Shown here piece after piece: positions 24,651 through 33,956 of a stretch of DNA of 64,000 nt. Each line of letters opens with the position of its first letter. The first letter of the stretch is position 1. Both the position numbers and the translations under genes were made by a program. The notes below the pieces were generated by a model. It was not told where the DNA came from. It ran no database searches and worked only from the letters and a program-made list of their open reading frames with translations. Source of the DNA: Foliimonas ilicis (GTDB lineage Bacteria > Pseudomonadota > Alphaproteobacteria > Rhizobiales > Rhizobiaceae); assembly GCF_039939195.1 (NCBI RefSeq), contig NZ_JBDUUH010000003.1, forward strand, positions 248,001-312,000, given 5' to 3'.

Positions 24651-25637
24651 ATGTCCGCTCAAACGAAATCCGACGCTTACAGCCCGCTTAACCCTGAGAA
24701 TCTGTCGCGCTACGCGGTGGTTCTCGCTTTCATCGGGCTGCTGATCTTCTTCTCGATTGCCAGCCCGACCTTCTTCACAACGGGCAATCTTTTCAACGTT
24801 CTGGTCAACAACATCGTGCTGCTCGCCATCGTGTCGCTGGGCATGACCATCGTCATCTCGGCGGGCGGCATCGATCTGTCGGTGGGCGTTTCTGTCGATA
24901 TGGCCAGCCTAGTTTTCATAAGTCTGCTGGCCGCCGGGTTTGCTGCACCGCTCGGCATCGTCGCTGGTCTTGGGGCGGCGCTGATGGTCGGCTTGGTCAA
25001 CGCCATATTGATCACCCGCCTGAAAATCAGCCCGTTTCTGGCGACGCTCGGCGTTCTCTTCATCGGCCAGAGCGTCCAGCAGATCGCGACGGGCGGCGGG
25101 CAGCCAACCTATCTGGTCACCGGCGGTTTTGCTGCCGTTTTCAACGCCATCGTGCGCACCGAAATTCTGGGTGTGCCGATGTCAGTCATCGTGCTCATTT
25201 TGTGCGCGGCTGCGGTTTATCTCACGCTGCACCGCTCCGTTTTCGGGCGCTATGTTCGTGCATTCGGTTCGCAGCCGGGGGTCGCGTGGTATTCGGGCAT
25301 CCGCGTGCCGTTCAACATGTCGATGGTCTACATCGCATGCGCTCTGCTTTGCGGCATTGCGGGCATTCTTCTGTCGTCCACGGTTCGCTCCTACGTCCCG
25401 CTTTCCGGAAACGCGTTCCTTCTCGACGCAATCGGCGCGACCTTTATCGGCACCACGATCAGTGCGGAGCGCAGGCCAAGCGTGATCGGAACGCTTCTCG
25501 GCGTCGCCTTGCTTGCGATCGTGAAAAACGGCCTGCTTCTCATCGGCTGGAATTTCTATTGGCAGCAGGTGGGCATTGGCGCGCTGGTCTTCCTGGTTCT
25601 GGCGCTGAGCTTCGGCTTGCGCGGCCGTTCGCATTAA
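24651..25637 (+). CDS. Sugar ABC transporter permease, second
   Basis: A 328-residue RbsC-type permease with SAGGIDLSVGVSVDMASLVF in the conserved cytoplasmic loop region and VRAFGSQPGVAWYSGI at the coupling segment, the place of the usual GGNPxAAxxSGI. It follows the first permease by 2 bases. Presence of two different permeases suggests a heteromeric channel, unlike the single permease of the second sugar system at 52458. Confidence 0.9.
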   Translation: MSAQTKSDAYSPLNPENLSRYAVVLAFIGLLIFFSIASPTFFTTGNLFNVLVNNIVLLAIVSLGMTIVISAGGIDLSVGVSVDMASLVFISLLAAGFAAPLGIVAGLGAALMVGLVNAILITRLKISPFLATLGVLFIGQSVQQIATGGGQPTYLVTGGFAAVFNAIVRTEILGVPMSVIVLILCAAAVYLTLHRSVFGRYVRAFGSQPGVAWYSGIRVPFNMSMVYIACALLCGIAGILLSSTVRSYVPLSGNAFLLDAIGATFIGTTISAERRPSVIGTLLGVALLAIVKNGLLLIGWNFYWQQVGIGALVFLVLALSFGLRGRSH

Positions 25638-25655
25638 TTCTTGAAAGTTGGAAAT

Positions 25656-26615
25656 ATGACAAATTTTGATGTGAGCTCGGTCGGCTTCTACGTGCTCGAT
25701 ATCCTTGGACGTCCGGTAACGCGTATTCCCGAAGGCGGTCGCGCCGACTACATCGAGGAAATCCGCATGACGGTGGCAGGCACCGCCGGTGCGACCGCCG
25801 TCGATTGCGCGATACTCGGCCTGAAGACGCGCGCCGTAACCACGGTGGGTGAAGACGAGATGGGGGATTTCCTCCAGTCGAAGATGGAAAAATTCGGCGT
25901 CGAATGCTCGCTCGTCAAGCGCAGCGGTGAGACCCAGACTTCGGCGACGATGCTGCCCGTGCGCCCGAACGGAGAGCGCCCGGCGCTGCATGTGCCCGGC
26001 ACGGCGGCGATATTCAACGTTGCAGACGAGGATATGGAAGCGGCACTTGACGCGCGCGTCGTGCATGTCGGTGGCACCGGACTGCTGAAGGCTTTCGACG
26101 GCGAGCCGACCGTTCGCCTTTTGAAGAGAGCCAAAGAGCTTGGCCGCATCACCACATTCGATCTCATTCAGGCGAATCCAGAGACCTTTGCTCTGGTCGA
26201 GCCTTGCCTTCCTTACATCGACTATTTTGTGCCGAGCATCGAAGAGGCGAGCGAGATGGCGGGTGTCAGCGATCCTGCTTCAGTTGCTCGGTTTTTCAAG
26301 AAGCGCGGCGTGAAGAATGCGATCCTCACACTGGGTGCGGATGGCGTTTATGTTTCGCCGGAGAATGGCGAGGATTTTCGCCTCCCGGCCTTCGACATCA
26401 AGGTTTCCGACACCACCGGCTGCGGCGACAGTTTCACTGCGGGCATCATCGTCGGCATCGTTAAGGGATGGGATTTGAAGCAGTCGGCGCGCTTCGCATC
26501 CGCCGTCGCGGCAAAGGTTGCGATGGGCCTTGGCTCGGATGGCAAGCTCGTTTCCTTCGACGACACGATCGAGGCGATGAACAGCCTGCCCGTAAAAACC
26601 TATGCGACTGCCTGA
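25656..26615 (+). CDS. PfkB-family carbohydrate kinase
   Basis: A 319-residue ribokinase-family kinase. The C-terminal signature DTTGCGDSFTAG contains the catalytic base Asp258, and the N-terminal VDCAILGLKTRAVTTVGEDEMGDF matches signature 1 (quoted in part: GLKTRAVTTVGEDEMG). It transfers phosphate from ATP to a sugar, typically at a primary hydroxyl. Start taken at ATG 25656 with GGAAA upstream; an in-frame TTG at 25641 is less likely. Its place after the importer and with a class II aldolase suggests that it makes the ketose phosphate that the aldolase splits. Confidence 0.9.
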   Translation: MTNFDVSSVGFYVLDILGRPVTRIPEGGRADYIEEIRMTVAGTAGATAVDCAILGLKTRAVTTVGEDEMGDFLQSKMEKFGVECSLVKRSGETQTSATMLPVRPNGERPALHVPGTAAIFNVADEDMEAALDARVVHVGGTGLLKAFDGEPTVRLLKRAKELGRITTFDLIQANPETFALVEPCLPYIDYFVPSIEEASEMAGVSDPASVARFFKKRGVKNAILTLGADGVYVSPENGEDFRLPAFDIKVSDTTGCGDSFTAGIIVGIVKGWDLKQSARFASAVAAKVAMGLGSDGKLVSFDDTIEAMNSLPVKTYATA

Positions 26616-26642
26616 AAAAATAGTGATACCGGAGTGAGCGAA

Positions 26643-27404
26643 ATGAACTTCAAACCAGTTGGAAAAGTCGCAATCGTAACCGGAGCTGGCCGGGGCATCG
26701 GTCGCGCCCTGGCCGTGGGCCTCGCCGAATTCGGCTACGATGTCGCCGTGCTCGATCTGTCGTCACAGAGCGAAGCGCTCGCCGAGACAGCGGCGGAAAT
26801 CAAAGCCGCCGGTCGGCAAGCTTATGTCTATGGCATGGACGTGACGTCCAGCGCCGAAATCCGCGCCACGATTGACGACATTCTCGCGAAAGCTGGTGGC
26901 ATCGACGTTCTCGTCAACAATGCCGGAATTCTCAAGCCATCCACGCTTGAGGCGCTTTCCGAAAAGGACTGGGACGCGCATTTCGACGTGAACGCCAAGG
27001 GCGTGCTGCTGATGTGCCAGGCCGTTCTTCCGCATATGCGCGAGAAAAAGAGCGGTCGCATCATCAATATCGCATCGATTGCCGGTCGTCAGGGGGTTGC
27101 CACGCAGGGCCATTATGCGGCGACGAAATCGACAGTCATTACGCTGACGCGCGTTCTCGCTCAGGAAGTCGGAATGGACGGCATCACTGTAAACGCGATC
27201 TGCCCCGGCATCATTCTGACGGAAATGGGCAAGAACAATCTAGGCAGTGACGAGGCCATTCGCCATTGGGAAAATGTTGCCTCGCTGAAGCGCCTCGGCA
27301 GCCCGGAAGACATCGTCGGGCCGGTGCGTTTCTTCGCCTCGAACCAATCGGATTTTGTTACCGGGCAGGCGCTGAATGTCTGCGGCGGTATCTATTTCCA
27401 CTAA
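26643..27404 (+). CDS. Short-chain dehydrogenase/reductase, second of the sugar operon
   Basis: A 253-residue classical SDR with TGAGRGIG (residues 14-21), NNAG, the Ser in NIASIAG and YAATK as YxxxK. The end QALNVCGGIYFH is typical. GGAG lies eight bases before ATG 26643; an in-frame GTG at 26634 overlaps that site. It is likely to oxidise or reduce a second hydroxyl of the sugar, separate from the SDR at 19508. The two SDRs differ clearly in sequence. Confidence 0.92.
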   Translation: MNFKPVGKVAIVTGAGRGIGRALAVGLAEFGYDVAVLDLSSQSEALAETAAEIKAAGRQAYVYGMDVTSSAEIRATIDDILAKAGGIDVLVNNAGILKPSTLEALSEKDWDAHFDVNAKGVLLMCQAVLPHMREKKSGRIINIASIAGRQGVATQGHYAATKSTVITLTRVLAQEVGMDGITVNAICPGIILTEMGKNNLGSDEAIRHWENVASLKRLGSPEDIVGPVRFFASNQSDFVTGQALNVCGGIYFH

Positions 27405-27468
27405 TCAGTTCTGCTGATTGCATCCACGATGACGAGGGTTGCGGCGACGTATCCCCGAAGGAGAACCC

Positions 27469-28902
27469 ATGTCTAAAAATGCCCTGAAATTTCTCATCGA
27501 CGGCAAGTGGGTAGATCCTGTGGGGCAGTCCCGTCACACACTCATCAATCCCGCAACAGAGGAGCCCGTTTGCGAAATCGCGATGGGCAATGCGGAGGAT
27601 GTGAACCGCGCGGTTGCCGCCGCAAAAGCTGCGTTTCCATCATACTCGATGACCAGGCCAGAAGAGCGCCGCGATCTGCTGCGTGCGCTTCTCGATCTCT
27701 ACAATCGCAATTATGACGATCTCGCCGTGATGATGACGGAAGAGATGGGTACGGCGAAAACCTTCTCGCATGGCGCGCAAGCCTGGGTTGGGCGCGCCCA
27801 TCTGGAAACGATCATCGAGGTTCTTGGAACTTACAGCTTTGAGGAATTGCGCGGCGACGTTCTGATCTCGAAAGAGCCTGTCGGCGTCTGCGGCCTCATC
27901 ACGCCTTGGAACTGGCCGATGAACCAGCTCGTCGTGAAAGTCGTGCCGGCCTTGGCGGCGGGCTGCACCATGGTTGTAAAACCCAGCGAATTTTCGCCGC
28001 TAAGCTCGATCCGCTTCAGCGAGTTGGTCAATGAGGCCGGTTTTCCGGCGGGCGTCTACAATTACATCAACGGCGAGGGACATATCGTCGGCGAAGCCAT
28101 GTCGCGCCACCCCGATATCGACATGATGTCGATCACCGGCTCGGCGCGCGCAGGCATTGCCGTCGCCAAGGCTTCTGCCGACACGGTGAAGCGTGTGCAT
28201 CAGGAACTCGGCGGAAAGTCCGCGAACATTCTGCTGGGTGATGCCGACTTTGAGGAAGCTGTGACGCGCGGCGTCCATGGCTGCTACACGAATAGCGGCC
28301 AATCCTGCAAAGCGCCGACACGCATGCTCGTGCCGCATGATCGTATGGATGAGGCCGCGACGATCGCGGCGCGCGTGGCTGATGCTGTCCGCGTCGGCCC
28401 GCCAAGCGACGAGGGGACAGAGCAGGGACCAGTCGTAAACCGCCAGCAATATGAACGAATTCAAAAGCTTATCGAAATCGGCGTGAGTGAAGGTGCAAGA
28501 CTTGTCGCTGGCGGAACAGGTCGGCCTCAAGGACTCAATCGGGGCTACTATGTTCGCCCGACTGTGTTTTCACATGTGACCCCGGAAATGACGATCGCTC
28601 GCGAAGAAATCTTTGGCACCGTGCTCGCGATCATAGGCTACAGCGATGAAGAAGACGCTGTTCGCATCGCCAATGACAGCGTGTACGGACTTGCCGGTTA
28701 CATCCAGACTAGGGATGTCACGAAGGCACGGCAAATTGCGCGTCGGCTACGCGTCGGCATGGTCTATATCAACGAAGCCGATTGGGATGCCGCATCGCCC
28801 TTCGGCGGCTTCAAACAATCCGGCAACGGCCGCGAACATGGCGAATTCGGCCTCGCGGACTTTCTGGAAATCAAGGCGACTGGCGGCTACGGGGCCGCGT
28901 GA
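27469..28902 (+). CDS. Aldehyde dehydrogenase, sugar operon
   Basis: A 477-residue NAD(P)-dependent aldehyde dehydrogenase. Catalytic Glu246 lies in HQELGGKS and Cys280 in NSGQSCKAPTRM; WNWPMNQLVVKVVPALAAGC forms the coenzyme-binding loop. AAGGAGA precedes ATG 27469. As the last gene of the GntR operon it probably oxidises the aldehyde released by the class II aldolase to a carboxylic acid. Glycolaldehyde, lactaldehyde or glyceraldehyde are candidates, but nothing in the sequence decides. Confidence 0.9.
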   Translation: MSKNALKFLIDGKWVDPVGQSRHTLINPATEEPVCEIAMGNAEDVNRAVAAAKAAFPSYSMTRPEERRDLLRALLDLYNRNYDDLAVMMTEEMGTAKTFSHGAQAWVGRAHLETIIEVLGTYSFEELRGDVLISKEPVGVCGLITPWNWPMNQLVVKVVPALAAGCTMVVKPSEFSPLSSIRFSELVNEAGFPAGVYNYINGEGHIVGEAMSRHPDIDMMSITGSARAGIAVAKASADTVKRVHQELGGKSANILLGDADFEEAVTRGVHGCYTNSGQSCKAPTRMLVPHDRMDEAATIAARVADAVRVGPPSDEGTEQGPVVNRQQYERIQKLIEIGVSEGARLVAGGTGRPQGLNRGYYVRPTVFSHVTPEMTIAREEIFGTVLAIIGYSDEEDAVRIANDSVYGLAGYIQTRDVTKARQIARRLRVGMVYINEADWDAASPFGGFKQSGNGREHGEFGLADFLEIKATGGYGAA

Positions 28903-28915
28903 TAGCCAGATAAAG

Positions 28916-28946
28916 TTCTTGCCGTCGTCTGCGATGTCGGCAAGAA
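28916..28946 (+). terminator. Hairpin after the sugar operon
   Basis: TTCTTGCCG (28916-28924) pairs perfectly with CGGCAAGAA (28938-28946), loop 13 bases, starting 13 bases after the aldehyde dehydrogenase stop. No T run follows. Confidence 0.5.
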
Positions 28947-28975
28947 AGATGAGTGGACATGCTGATTGTGCCCAC

Positions 28976-28995
28976 CGCGTCGTTTTCCCGACGCG
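28976..28995 (+). other. Second hairpin upstream of pxpA
   Basis: CGCGTCG (28976-28982) pairs with CGACGCG (28989-28995), 6-base loop TTTTCC. Between the sugar operon and pxpA; it may complete termination or form a pxpA leader. Confidence 0.4.
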
Positions 28996-29025
28996 TGCAA
29001 CGCCCAAAGCCGCAGGTGGGGATCC

Positions 29026-29790
29026 ATGAATTTGGCAATCGATCTCAACTCCGATCTGGGCGAAGGGTTCGGCCCCTGGCGCATGGGCGACGACGATGCG
29101 ATCCTCAATGTTGTCACCAGCGCCAACATTGCCTGTGGCGGTCATGCCGGCGATCCGGCGACTATGGTCGAGACATTGCGCATCGCCCGCGAGAAGGGCG
29201 TCATTGCCGGAGCGCATCCGGGCTTTGCCGACCGGGAAGGTTTTGGCCGACGCCTCATTCCGCTGACGGTCACAGAAGTCGAGCAACTCGTTGCAACACA
29301 GGTAGGCGCGCTGATGGGAGCTGCCGCGCTGGCTGGCACGACAATACGCTATGTGAAACCGCACGGAGCGCTTGGCAATTGGGCCGCAGATAACCGCGCG
29401 GTTGCGGATGGGATCGTAAAAGCGGTCAAAGCGATATCGGCCGATCTCGCCATGCTGGCGATTTCAGGTACAGAGCTGGAACATTCGGCACGCGCCGCCG
29501 ACCTGACCGTGTTCAGTGAGATATTTGCAGACCGTGGCTATCTGTCGAGTGGCCTCCTTGTTCCACGCAGCCGGGAAGGCGCGATGATCCACGATCCGAA
29601 GATCGCCGCAGAAAGGCTTATCGGGTTTTTGTCATCCGGCCTCATGCCGACCATTGATGGCGATCCGGTGCGGCTCGAGGCGCATTCGATTTGCGTTCAC
29701 GGCGACAGCAGCGGCGCGGTCGCCATGGCGGTTCACATACGCCGCGAACTGGAAGCGGCAGGCATCGCCGTTCGTCCGTTCTCGAAATAG
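29026..29790 (+). CDS. pxpA: 5-oxoprolinase subunit A (LamB/YcsF family)
   Basis: A 254-residue LamB/YcsF protein. The conserved start MNLAIDLNSDLGEGFGPW, SANIACGGHAGDP and VKPHGALGNW are all present. With PxpB and PxpC it forms the bacterial ATP-dependent 5-oxoprolinase that opens 5-oxoproline to glutamate. All three genes are adjacent here in A-B-C order. ATG 29026 follows GTGGGGATCC. 5-oxoproline arises spontaneously from glutamine and from gamma-glutamyl peptides, which fits the gamma-glutamyltransferase encoded a few genes away. Confidence 0.93.
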   Translation: MNLAIDLNSDLGEGFGPWRMGDDDAILNVVTSANIACGGHAGDPATMVETLRIAREKGVIAGAHPGFADREGFGRRLIPLTVTEVEQLVATQVGALMGAAALAGTTIRYVKPHGALGNWAADNRAVADGIVKAVKAISADLAMLAISGTELEHSARAADLTVFSEIFADRGYLSSGLLVPRSREGAMIHDPKIAAERLIGFLSSGLMPTIDGDPVRLEAHSICVHGDSSGAVAMAVHIRRELEAAGIAVRPFSK

Positions 29791-29803
29791 GACTTTATGT
29801 GAT

Positions 29804-30514
29804 TTGAGCATCGCAAGCCGTTCAAACTCGAAATTTCCTCGATACCGACCGGTTGCCGACCGGGCGCTGCTTGTCGAGTTCGGCGAAGAAATCGACAAGA
29901 CCATCCACGATCAGGTGCTCAAGCTCGATGCTGCTTTGAAAGCTTCGCCATTCGAGGGATTCACCGAAGCCATCCCCGCCTATGCGAACCTGCTCATCTG
30001 TTTCGATCCGGTCGTGACCGATCACATTTTGGTAGAGGCCAATGCCGCAAAGCTCATTGCCAGCGGCATCAAAATTTCGAAAACCGACGCCGTGCGGGAC
30101 GTCGAGGTTTGCTATGAAGCCGACCTCTCGCCCGATCTGCAACCCTTGGCAGAGGTGAGCGGACTTTCCACCGAACAGGTCATTGAAGCGCATCTAAGCG
30201 GCGACTACAGCGTCTTCATGTATGGTTTTGCGCCCGGCTACGCCTATCTTGCGGGCGTTCCCAGGGAAATTCAGCAGCCTCGCAAAAAGACGGCAGTGCG
30301 CGGGATTCCGGCAGGAAGTGTTATGATCGCTGGTCCGCAATGCCTTGTCACGACGCTTGTTATGCCTACCGGCTGGTGGATCATCGGCCGGTCACCGACC
30401 AGGATTCTCGATAGCGAAAACGCAACGCAACCCTTCCTTTTCGACATTGGCGACAAGGTCCGCTTTCGCCGCATCTCGCGCGCTCAGTTCGATGCAGGAG
30501 GAAGCCATGAGTGA
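29804..30514 (+). CDS. pxpB: 5-oxoprolinase subunit B (KipI / allophanate hydrolase subunit 1 family)
   Basis: About 236 residues. YRPVADRALLVEFG begins the recognisable domain, with YGFAPGYAYLAGVP, KKTAVRGIPAGSVMIAGPQ and GWWIIGRSP as conserved blocks. The start is uncertain: no ATG lies in frame near the domain start, and TTG 29804, 13 bases after pxpA, is the best candidate with AGGA upstream at a long spacing. It is the ATP-handling partner of PxpC. Its end overlaps pxpC by 8 bases. Confidence 0.88.
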   Translation: MSIASRSNSKFPRYRPVADRALLVEFGEEIDKTIHDQVLKLDAALKASPFEGFTEAIPAYANLLICFDPVVTDHILVEANAAKLIASGIKISKTDAVRDVEVCYEADLSPDLQPLAEVSGLSTEQVIEAHLSGDYSVFMYGFAPGYAYLAGVPREIQQPRKKTAVRGIPAGSVMIAGPQCLVTTLVMPTGWWIIGRSPTRILDSENATQPFLFDIGDKVRFRRISRAQFDAGGSHE

Positions 30515-31463
30515 GGCTGTGCTGGCGGTGAGCTTTACTGGTCCGCACGTCGCTGTTCAAGATGCTGGCCGGCCCGGATACATGCGGTTCGGCGTGCCTG
30601 CTTCCGGTCCGATGGACCGGTTATCCTATCTCGCCGCGAATGCCGCATTGGGCAATCTGGGAAACCAGCCGGCGATCGAGATTTCGATGGGCGGATTGGC
30701 GCTGGAATGCGTTTCGGGCGCGGTAACCTTTGCCGTCGCAGGTGGTGGGTTCATCGTCGAGCATGCGGGTGAAAGTGTCGGATCATGGGTCGTAAAGACG
30801 CTGCGCGCGGGTGAGCGCCTGACCATTCGGCCGGGGCATTGGGGAAGCTGGACGTATCTGGCCTTTGCCGGTGATCTGATCACCGATCGCTGGCTCGACA
30901 GTGCTTCGACGCACGCGCTTTCAGGGTTTGGCGGCGGCCGGCTCAAGCAAGGTCAGCATCTGACGGTAACGGACGCCCGCTCCGAAACTGACCGTGTCGG
31001 CACAATTCCATGCCCCGTTACCGCGCGGCCGAGGGCTGCAATAAATGTCGTTCTCGGTCCGCAGGACCGCTTTTTCTCACGCGAAACGATCGAGGCGTTT
31101 CTGGCCACGCCATATCGGCTGACCGATTCCTACGACCGGATGGGCGTGCGGCTGCATGGGCCTGCGCTCTCGCCTAGCGCGCCGCTGGATATGCCTTCGG
31201 AACCGGTCATGAAGGGATCGGTGCAAGTGGCCGGAGACGGCGTTCCGACGCTGTTGCTGGCCGACCACCAGACGACAGGCGGATATCCGAAAATCGCCAC
31301 CGTTCTGGATAGTGATCTCGATGCGCTTGTCCAGCATCGTCCGCGCGATCTCATCGTCTTCAGGGAGGTGATGCCAGCGCAAGCCATCGAGCGTGCGCGG
31401 ATGCGCGCGCAAAACTCGACCCGCTATCTGGCGATGGTTACCGAGCGAACTATTCTTAGCTGA
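30507..31463 (+). CDS. pxpC: 5-oxoprolinase subunit C (biotin-dependent carboxyltransferase-like family)
   Basis: A 318-residue protein with VQDAGRPGYMRFGVPASGPMDRLS near the start (quoted in part: DAGRPGYMRFGVPASGPMD), VVLGPQDRFF and GGYPKIATV, the usual blocks of the KipA/PxpC family. AGGAGG precedes ATG 30507. Its stop codon overlaps by 8 bases the end of the converging TauE/SafE gene, so no terminator separates them. Confidence 0.93.
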   Translation: MSEAVLAVSFTGPHVAVQDAGRPGYMRFGVPASGPMDRLSYLAANAALGNLGNQPAIEISMGGLALECVSGAVTFAVAGGGFIVEHAGESVGSWVVKTLRAGERLTIRPGHWGSWTYLAFAGDLITDRWLDSASTHALSGFGGGRLKQGQHLTVTDARSETDRVGTIPCPVTARPRAAINVVLGPQDRFFSRETIEAFLATPYRLTDSYDRMGVRLHGPALSPSAPLDMPSEPVMKGSVQVAGDGVPTLLLADHQTTGGYPKIATVLDSDLDALVQHRPRDLIVFREVMPAQAIERARMRAQNSTRYLAMVTERTILS

Positions 31464-32316
31464 ACAGCGAAAAGCCCCACAGATGCTGCGCTGAATCGTA
31501 GAACATGCGCAGCGATGTCACGATCAGGAATGCGGCAAACGAGTAGGCGAGCGTCTTCCGGTCGATGTGGTGAGCCACCTTCGCGCCGACTGGCGCCATG
31601 AGTGCGGTGAGTGGCGCCAAGGCTGCAAGCGCATAGAGGTTGAGGTAGCCGACCGAGCCGGGAGGCAGGCCTTCGACGCCAAGCCCAGTCAGCACATAGC
31701 CGATAGTCCCGGGTATCGCGATGATGAAGCCGATGGCGGATGCAGTGCCGACGGCCTTGCGGATATCGAAATTGAATGCCGTTAGAATAGGCACGCTGAG
31801 CGTGCCGCCGCCAATACCCATCATTGCGGAGAAGAGGCCGACGCCGAGACCTGAAATCGCTTTGACGAATTTGTTCGGAAAGCCGTCGGTAATCGCGGCC
31901 TTGTTTCCGCGAACGAGCATGTTGATTGCAACGAGCATTGCGACCGTCGCGAACACCAAAGTCAGCACCATGCCATTGGCATAGCCGCCGATTATCGTGC
32001 CTGCGACGACGCCGAAGAAAATCGGAATGCCCCAGGATTTCAGCAGCGATTTGTCTACCGCGTTGCGCTTGTTGTGGCTTCGCGCGGATGATGCCGAGGT
32101 TATGATGATCGTCGTCAGCGAGGTCGCGACCGCGATTTTCATGCGCACCGCATCGTCCACGCCCATCGAGCCGAGTACGAAATAAAGCACCGGCACGATG
32201 ATGATGCCGCCGCCAACGCCTAGAAGACCAGCGACGAAACCACCCAGCAGACCGGCGAATGCCATGGCGATGAGCCAGGATCCATATTCGAGGAAAAATG
32301 CGTAAAGTTGGTCCAT
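31456..32316 (-). CDS. TauE/SafE-family sulfite/anion exporter
   Basis: A 286-residue membrane protein with about 8 hydrophobic segments and two GG-rich repeats, GLLGVGGGIIIVPVLYFVLG and LFSAMMGIGGGTLSVPIL, typical of TauE/SafE (PF01925). Members move sulfite, sulfoacetate or other anions. ATG 32316 (MDQLYAFFLEYGSW) lies 10 bases after the fused ABC ATPase gene on the same strand; longer in-frame extension upstream would overlap that gene. If the operon degrades glutathione or cysteine-containing peptides, export of sulfite would be useful, but this is speculative. Confidence 0.88.
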   Translation of the reverse strand: MDQLYAFFLEYGSWLIAMAFAGLLGGFVAGLLGVGGGIIIVPVLYFVLGSMGVDDAVRMKIAVATSLTTIIITSASSARSHNKRNAVDKSLLKSWGIPIFFGVVAGTIIGGYANGMVLTLVFATVAMLVAINMLVRGNKAAITDGFPNKFVKAISGLGVGLFSAMMGIGGGTLSVPILTAFNFDIRKAVGTASAIGFIIAIPGTIGYVLTGLGVEGLPPGSVGYLNLYALAALAPLTALMAPVGAKVAHHIDRKTLAYSFAAFLIVTSLRMFYDSAQHLWGFSLFS

Positions 32317-32326
32317 GATCGAACTT

Positions 32327-33934
32327 TCAGTGCAGAGCGTGGCCCGGAATAGCCGATAGAAGCTGGCGCGTATATTCGTGCTGCGGATCGGCGAACAATT
32401 GCGCCGTCGGACGAATCTCGACGATTTCACCATGCCGCATCACGGCCATCCGGTCGCATATTTGGGCCGCGACGTGAAGGTCGTGGGTGATGAAAAGCAT
32501 CGCCAAATTCAGTTTGGATTTCAGCTCTTCAAGCAGTTCCAGCACCTGCGCCTGTATCGTAACGTCGAGCGCCGAAACGGCCTCATCGGCGACAAGCACG
32601 TCCGGCTTCAAGGCCAAGGCACGTGCGATGCCGATGCGCTGGCGCTGTCCGCCGGAAAATTCGTGGGGCAGGCGGTCGGCGGCGCGTGCGTCCAGGCCGA
32701 CCAGTTCCAGCAGCCGTTCGGCCTCTTTCAGCGCCTGCGCCTGCGACATGCCATGCGCCATCGGCCCATCTGCGATGCTGAGGCCGATCTTGCGGCGCGG
32801 GTTAAGCGAGGCGAAGGGGTCCTGAAACACCATCTGAATGCGGCTGCGCTGACGGCGCAACGTCTCGCCATTCAGTTTGGTGAAATCATGCCCGCCGAGA
32901 TCGACGGAGCCGCCATCCGGCTCGATTATGCGGGTGACGAGGCGCGCAATCGTGGACTTTCCCGACCCGGATTCGCCGACAAGACCGAGCGTTTCGCCAC
33001 GTCGGATCGAGAAGCTTACATTTTTGACGGCGTGGACCATGCGAGCAGGACGAAACAGGCCGCCTTTTGAGGAATACGTCTTGCTGAGCCCGGTGACGGC
33101 GCAGGCAATCGGCTCCTGATCGAGCGCTGCGCGTTCCGGTGGTATTTCGGAGGGGACGGCGGCTAGCAGAGCCTTCGTGTAAGGATGCGTCGGGTTGCGA
33201 AGAACTTCTTCCGCCGTGCCTTGCTCGACAAGCACGCCTTTTTGCAAAACAAGAACACGGTCCGCTATGTCTGCGACCACACCGAAATCATGGGTGATGA
33301 ACACGACCGACATGCCGCGTCGCTGCTGGATTTCGCGGATAAGCCGCAGGATCTGCGCTTGCGTTGTCACGTCGAGCGCTGTCGTCGGTTCGTCGGCGAT
33401 GAGCAGCGTCGGTTCGAGCGCCAGTGCCATGGCAATCATGGCGCGCTGACGCTGCCCGCCGGAAAGCTGATGCGGATAGGAGCGCACGATGCGCGCCGGG
33501 TCCGGCAGGCCGACTTCCGCGGCAAGCGAGATTGCCTTTGCGGTGCGTTCGGTCGGCGTCAGCAAGCCATGCGCTTCGAAGACTTCCGAGATTTGCTCGC
33601 CGATCCGCATGGACGGGTTGAGGGCGGTCATCGGCTCCTGAAAGATCATCGCGATGCGCTGACCGCGCAGGGTCCGCATGGTCTTCTTGTCGACCTTCGT
33701 CAGGTCGATGCCGTCAAAGAGAATTTCGCCGCCCTCGACGCCGATGGCCTTCGGCAGCAGGCCCATCAGAGCCTGCGCGCATAGCGATTTTCCGGAGCCG
33801 GATTCCCCGACGACACACAGGATTTCCTTCGCAGGCAGGTCGAAGCTCAGATCGGCGAGCGCGTATTTGCGGTCGCCTCCATCCGGTAGGGTCAGCTTGA
33901 GGTTTCGAACCGAAACGACCTGTGTGCCTGTCAT
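32327..33934 (-). CDS. Peptide/nickel-type ABC transporter fused ATPase (DppD-DppF)
   Basis: A 535-residue protein with two complete ATPase domains. Domain 1: Walker A GESGSGKSL near residue 40, signature LSGGQRQRAMIA and LIADEPTTALDVT. Domain 2: GESGSGKST near 315, FSGGQRQRIGIA and LVADEAVSALDVT. Separate DppD and DppF are fused here, as in GsiA, the glutathione importer ATPase. The cognate binding protein and permeases are probably those at 37742-41138 on the other strand. It lies between gamma-glutamyltransferase and TauE/SafE on the leftward strand; 22 bases separate it from the former. Confidence 0.92.
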   Translation of the reverse strand: MTGTQVVSVRNLKLTLPDGGDRKYALADLSFDLPAKEILCVVGESGSGKSLCAQALMGLLPKAIGVEGGEILFDGIDLTKVDKKTMRTLRGQRIAMIFQEPMTALNPSMRIGEQISEVFEAHGLLTPTERTAKAISLAAEVGLPDPARIVRSYPHQLSGGQRQRAMIAMALALEPTLLIADEPTTALDVTTQAQILRLIREIQQRRGMSVVFITHDFGVVADIADRVLVLQKGVLVEQGTAEEVLRNPTHPYTKALLAAVPSEIPPERAALDQEPIACAVTGLSKTYSSKGGLFRPARMVHAVKNVSFSIRRGETLGLVGESGSGKSTIARLVTRIIEPDGGSVDLGGHDFTKLNGETLRRQRSRIQMVFQDPFASLNPRRKIGLSIADGPMAHGMSQAQALKEAERLLELVGLDARAADRLPHEFSGGQRQRIGIARALALKPDVLVADEAVSALDVTIQAQVLELLEELKSKLNLAMLFITHDLHVAAQICDRMAVMRHGEIVEIRPTAQLFADPQHEYTRQLLSAIPGHALH

Positions 33935-33956
33935 GGAAAATCCCCGATGGCCGCGC

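Noticed and set aside
29843..29857. TACCGACCGGTTG, similar to the TetR operator core
   Set aside because: It lies within pxpB codons of the conserved YRPVADR region and lacks the second arm.
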